Shown here: in pieces, positions 55,832 to 59,853 of the stretch
Numbering within the stretch: the first letter of the stretch is position 1
How the letters are laid out: every line of letters begins with the position of its first letter
From: Zygnema cylindricum
Lineage: Eukaryota; Streptophyta; Zygnematophyceae; Zygnematales; Zygnemataceae
Reading direction: 5' to 3'
DNA: 59,853 nucleotides
Assembly (NCBI GenBank): GCA_037447655.1
Contig: JBBHKE010001226.1
Location: 1 to 59,853, forward strand
Notes under the pieces: model-generated
The model's input: only the letters and a program-made list of their open reading frames with translations
Databases searched by the model: none
What the model was told of the DNA's origin: nothing
Position numbers and translations under genes: made by a program

Positions 55832-56850
55832 GAAAGCACCTCTCTCTCTCCCTCTCCCACTACCGCGTCTATCTCACAATTCTTGCAATGAAAAACGTCA
55901 ATAATGGTATCAAATGAAAGATCTCTAAAAACAATTTCTTTTGACTATCTTTGGGCATATTTTGATGGCAAGTAGAGTGAGAAAAAAGTAAAAAACAAAA
56001 TTGGGAAACCATGGCGGAAAGTTTTAGAATTTGTGACGTCGACGCTGTCATAATTTGAGCGTGACGTCAAAATGTCACAAACCCTAAACATCTACAATGT
56101 CACAAGTAAATTGTTAGCGCTAAAAGAAATTGTTACCTAACTTACAGAAACTGTCAGCGCTAACAGGCGTCTACAACCTAGTTCAAAAGTAGGCGTTTCT
56201 ATTGTAGGTCTTTTGTCGGCGCCTTCATCGTAAGTTGTGTTATAGGCTTTTCATGTGATCGTCTTAAGTCGCTACTTTGATCAGCGATCGTCCGATCATC
56301 CAAATCTGACGATAGTCCAATCGTAAGTTGTGTTATAGGCTTTTCATGTGATCTTCTTAGATCGTTGCTTTGATGAGCGACTGTTTGATCGTCTGAATCT
56401 GACGGTTTAAATAAAAAGTCACTCAAAACTCACAGAAAAATATTTTTTTGTCCATTTTTTTTTCAAATTTAGACATGACGTTTAATTCTCTATCTATCCA
56501 TGTGCAACTCAACCCTGTTACTATTTTATTTCATTTTGCGGCCAATACAATATGGGTCTTAAGGGTATATTGTATTTTTTGCGTACAATAGGCATATTGT
56601 ATTTGTGTACTTTCACCTACTTTTAAACTATGGTCTACAACCGTCGGTATTTTGTAAACGTCATCAAATGTTGCGAGTTTTGTAGTCGTCTACAATCGTC
56701 ACAAATTACACCCACAACTGCATTCGTCGTAATCTAAAGTAACAATTTCATTTCTTTACACAAGATTGCACTTTAAGTTAAACGGAGAATCTTCCCTAAA
56801 AACAAAGTTACTAGACTAAAGTTTCGGCTACATGTTAAATTACCCTTAAA
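55832..56850. repeat. Duplicated segment beyond element D
   Basis: Starts with the outer end of the inverted-repeat arm (a CT run, then CGTCTATCTCACAATTCTTG) and continues into sequence repeated at 57336-57830: ATCAAATGAAAGATCT, AAAATTGGGAAACCATGGCG, ATTTGAGCGTGACGT, ACAATCGTCACAAATTACAC. This copy is longer because it contains the extra segment 56100-56640. Non-coding. Confidence 0.75.
56228..56405. repeat. 93-bp tandem duplication
   Basis: Two head-to-tail copies beginning TCGTAAGTTGTGTTATAGGC, at 56228 and 56321, with several substitutions between them. The minus-strand frame over it repeats RRSHEKPITQLT but has no known domain. Confidence 0.85.
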
Positions 56851-56950
56851 AGAGTGGCCCCAAATTCTAGAAGTTTTTAGCTATTGGAAAAGGAAGTACA
56901 CCATGTATCGCTATTAGTGTTGATGTTTTTTCCGCAACTTATAAATATAC

Positions 56951-57065
56951 TTTCTCCGTACACACTTGTCGGATTGCAGATCCGATGGTTGCAATTGAAA
57001 GGTATGATTCTCACCTTCCGATTTGCGCTCTCAAATTTAGAATCGGAGAAGTGTGTATGGAGAAA
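56951..57065. repeat. Small inverted-repeat (hairpin) element
   Basis: TTTCTCCGTACACACTTG on the left and its near-complement ending GTGTGTATGGAGAAA on the right enclose about 115 bp, suggesting a miniature foldback. Flanking duplications are not clear. Confidence 0.5.
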
Positions 57066-57335
57066 AAATGTTTTAACTTTTAAGTGGCTTAAAAATTATA
57101 TACTCTATTAGCGATAAACAGTGAACCGATAAACTCGAGGAATTTTTCTAATTTACCGTAAAAAAAAAAAAAAAAAAGTTTGTCGCTAAAATTTCGAAAC
57201 TCATAAACTAATTTTAGATTCGTTTTCCTCTTCGTTTATTCTTTTCATTTCTTGTGCAACCTTGTGCGTGACTTTTTTCCGTGATCTTTTTTCGGTACAC
57301 CCTAAAAAACCTTAAAAAACCCATTTCGTAAAACG

Positions 57336-57830
57336 AAGTCCGTGAAAGCGCCTCTCTCTCTCTCTCCCTCTTCCACTCACGCGTCTATCTCAGAATTCTT
57401 GCAAAGAAAAAAGGCAAAAACTGTATCAAATGAAAGATCTATAAAAAATATTTCTTTTGGCTGTCTTGTTGCTTATTCTGGTGGCAAGTATGGTGAGAAC
57501 AGACGAAAAAACAAAATTGGGAAACCATGGCGGAATGTTTTGGAATTAGTGACGTCAACGTTGTCATAATTTGAGCGTGACGTAAAAATGTCACAAATCC
57601 TAAACATCTACAATGTAACAAGTAGCTGGACGTCTACAACCGTCTCTATTTTGTAAACGTCATCAATTGTCGCGAGTTTTGTACACATCTACAATCGTCA
57701 CAAATTACACCCACGTGCTACATCCGTCACAATCTAAAGTTACGATTTCATTTCTTTACATACGAATGCTCTGAAAGTTGTACGGAGAATCTTCGCTAAA
57801 AAACAAAGTAACAAGACTAAGTTTTAGGGT
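57336..57830. repeat. Second copy of duplicated segment, uninterrupted site
   Basis: Contains GAAGTCCGTGAAAGCGCCTC with no insertion, the paralogue of the site where element D inserted (GAAGTCCGTGAAAG, then CACCTCTC). The rest parallels 55832-56850 but lacks its middle portion. Confidence 0.78.
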
Positions 57831-57930
57831 ATGTCCCCATGTACTTGTAACTTAACGAACTTACTTTGTATTTTAGCGCGGATCCGCCGGATCCGGTTTT
57901 CAAGTGTCCCTATGGGTGCGTCTACATGTG

Positions 57931-59361
57931 CCTAAGTAAGGGTTTTTTTTTTTTCGTTTTCCTATAAAACTTAGAGCCGTACCGCGTAAGTCTCAACCGT
58001 ACAAAAAAAAGATAAAATGAAAAGTACTTTTTGCGTCATCATCGAATTTAAGATATACTACATATTGTCGTTTTGTGTTCTTCGACCCACCGCCATGCCA
58101 AAAAACGTCATCTCCAAACTTTTATTTAAAACACAGGGAAGATGTGTTTTAAAACAGGAAAAACAAATAAAAATACGTAGTCGCACATGTAAGAAATTTA
58201 CAGGAAATTTCAAAAGAATTCAAGCGACGACGAAAAGTGCACGATCCGCTATGGTTTGTCCGTTTGCGTTCAGGTACGACAAAGCAAAGTACACAATTTG
58301 ATTGGTTTTGTCCGTTTGCGCCTGGTACGGATTTTATTTCGCCAGGGGTCTCAAGATCCGATGCCATTTCACGTCGCGCTGATAAGAGATGCAAAGGCAA
58401 AGTGCATCTTCCTCAACCGTGAAACGGCACAGGCTGGATGGCGGTACATCTACAATGTCACGAAAACTCATGCGACGTCACAACCTGCAACAAAAAATAG
58501 CGTGCGTCGTCACAGATTGTAGACGATGACAGCCGTCACGGGCATTGTCAGCGTATACAATCGTCAAATGCTTTTTAACTATGTTGTTGTTACACATAGG
58601 GACACCCAAAATCCGGGTCCGCCGGATCTGTGCTAAAAAACAATGTTTTTTCTCTAAGTTTCAATTACATGGAGACGCACCCAATGTTTGTAAGGACGAA
58701 ATCGTAACTTACGCTTGTGACGATTTTGTACGTCGACAATACCTGTGACGGTTGTCAACATCTACAATCTGTTGTTGCACGTTATTTTTTGAAACTGCTT
58801 GTGACGTTCCATGTCTTGCCGTGACATTGTAGATGTACCGCCTTCCAGCCTGTGCCATTTCCCGGTTGAAGACGAGGCGCTTTGCGTTTGCGTCTCCTAT
58901 CCGGTTGACGTGAAATGGCATCGGAATTTCAAGACCCCTGCAAAAAAGAAATCCGTATTGGACGAAAACGGACAAAACCAAACAAATTGTGTACTTTTCT
59001 TTGTCGTATTCGAATGCAAACAGACAAAACATAGCGAATTCTGTACTTTTCTTTGTCTTTGGAAATCGTATGAAAATTTTCGAAAATTACGGCACGTGCA
59101 AATATATGTTCCTATTTGTTTCTCGAAAATACCTAGTTTTAAAACACATCGCGCATGTGTTTTAAACGTAAGGTTGAAGATGACGTTTTTTGTCGTAGAA
59201 GTGGGTCGAAAAACACAAGACGACAAATTTTCATACATCCTAAATTCGAGGATGACGCAAATTGTACTCTACAAATTTGCGATTCCTTCATACGGTTGCA
59301 ACTTAGGTAGTACGCGCTAAGTTTCACATGAAAACGACAGAAAAAAAAACCTTACTTAGGG
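57931..59361. mobile_element. Long imperfect inverted repeat
   Basis: Arms about 57931-58560 and 58760-59361 are imperfect reverse complements over some 600 bp. Shared blocks are CCTAAGTAAGG at the outer edge, TTTGCGTCATC, TTCGACCCAC, AAAACGTCATCT, GATGCCATTTCACGTC and GGCGGTACATCTACAATGTC near the centre. The 200-bp spacer contains a GGGTCCGCCGGATC block, also seen as GGATCCGCCGGATCC at 57880. Short open frames in the arms are not genes. Class unknown; related by shared words to the element at 46935. Confidence 0.75.
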
Positions 59362-59460
59362 TACTTTCGCATGTGCTAAAGTAACAGTTATTTTCTGTCT
59401 TTTTCCTATATAACTTAGAAAAAAACGAGAAAATCTGCAGCCGTACCAAAAAAACGAAAT

Positions 59461-59853
59461 TAACACCGTACAAGTTGCATTACCGTGAAACTTTATATGT
59501 ACTGTAGTTTGTCATTAGCTCGATGCAGTTTTGTCGTTTAGCGCTTTTCGACCCATTTTCACGTCCTTCGAGCTAATCTCCAAACTTTATATGAAATCAC
59601 CTCGAGAGGTGATTTTAAATAAAGTTCCAGGATGCGAGCGAATAGGCACACGCTGTAACACGTGTAGGAAGTTTTTTTTCAATTCCGGTTCGCGGAGTAC
59701 CAGAAAAAAAACCAACTGCACGGTCATAGCTTGGACGTTCCGTTTTCCGTGCGATGTTTTTCGTACAGCGGCCGTGGAGGGGTCTCGACCAAAGGACACC
59801 ATTTCGCAAAAGCGTGAAGGCGCGTCCTTCCTTCCCCCTCATACCCTTCCCCA
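59461..59853. repeat. Right-arm copy of the long-inverted-repeat family, cut by window edge
   Basis: Parallels 49020-49381 in order: ACCGTACAAGTTGC, GAAACTTTAT, the palindrome at 59593-59615, TTTTAAATAAAGTTCCA, TTCCGTGCG, GTGGAGGGGTCT and CCATTTCGCAAAAGCG. It ends in a TTCC-rich stretch at the window end. Confidence 0.72.
59593..59615. other. Conserved palindromic module, copy 3
   Basis: GAAATCACCTCGAGAGGTGA followed by TTT: near-perfect palindrome with the same AAATCACC/GGTGATTT arms as copies 1 and 2 and a different centre. Confidence 0.72.

Noticed and set aside
58017-59320. Several overlapping ORFs of 60-169 codons on both strands
   Set aside because: They mirror each other because the region is an imperfect inverted repeat. 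They are short, unrelated to known domains and not conserved in frame between arms.

Overview
The window is eukaryotic nuclear DNA, most likely from a land plant or close streptophyte relative. The evidence is alpha-carbonic anhydrase and leucine-rich-repeat gene remnants with spliceosomal GT-AG introns (including an exact 72-nt phase-2 LRR exon, the pattern of plant LRR receptor kinases), Ty1/copia elements primed from initiator tRNA-Met, and Ac/Ds-like and MITE-type DNA transposons. There is no prokaryotic signal. I cannot name the species. Most of the window is transposable element, much of it nested. I could not support any intact cellular gene.

Layout. 1-1400: repeat fragment, then a solo LTR (626-1230) inside purine-rich DNA. 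2260-8194: two divergently oriented alpha-carbonic anhydrase genes (minus 5364-2260, plus 6417-8194), both broken, sharing a roughly 1-kb upstream region. 10.25-19.3 kb: a decayed plus-strand copia element split by a younger minus-strand copia element A (12574-18577, TSD TTTTG). 20865-27600: an LTR element with only gag and protease and an abnormal, circularly permuted terminal-repeat order. 27616-35198: minus-strand LRR exons. The permuted element sits 15 nt from one of their splice donors, and copia element B (28656-34890, TSD GTATG) lies in an intron. 35.34-42.48 kb: a long pyrimidine tract split by copia element C (36274-42248, TSD TCTCT), whose LTR family also made the solo LTR at 626. 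42.5-45.4 kb: short tandem repeats and one unrecognised ORF. 45440-46670: a non-autonomous hAT (Ds-like) element with 8-bp TSD ACAGATGT carrying a small satellite and two copies of a TA-flanked MITE. 46.9-59.85 kb: a family of long-inverted-repeat elements, one of them split by copia element D (49382-55831, TSD GAAAG, nearly identical LTRs).

How it fits together. Elements A to D are full length, LTR to LTR, with target duplications, and all lie on the minus strand. A carries the usual plant primer-binding site for the 3' end of initiator tRNA-Met. B, C and D instead carry a site matching the internal anticodon arm of that tRNA (half-tRNA priming as in Drosophila copia and yeast Ty5). In these three the gag reading frame starts inside the LTR and is translated through the primer site. 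B and D also carry a tRNA-like block, antisense, in U3. All four polyproteins are interrupted by stops or frameshifts, D least so. Relative age by eye from LTR differences: D youngest, C and A intermediate, B oldest. The sections below keep apart what is read directly, what rests on family knowledge, and what is inferred. No database search was possible.
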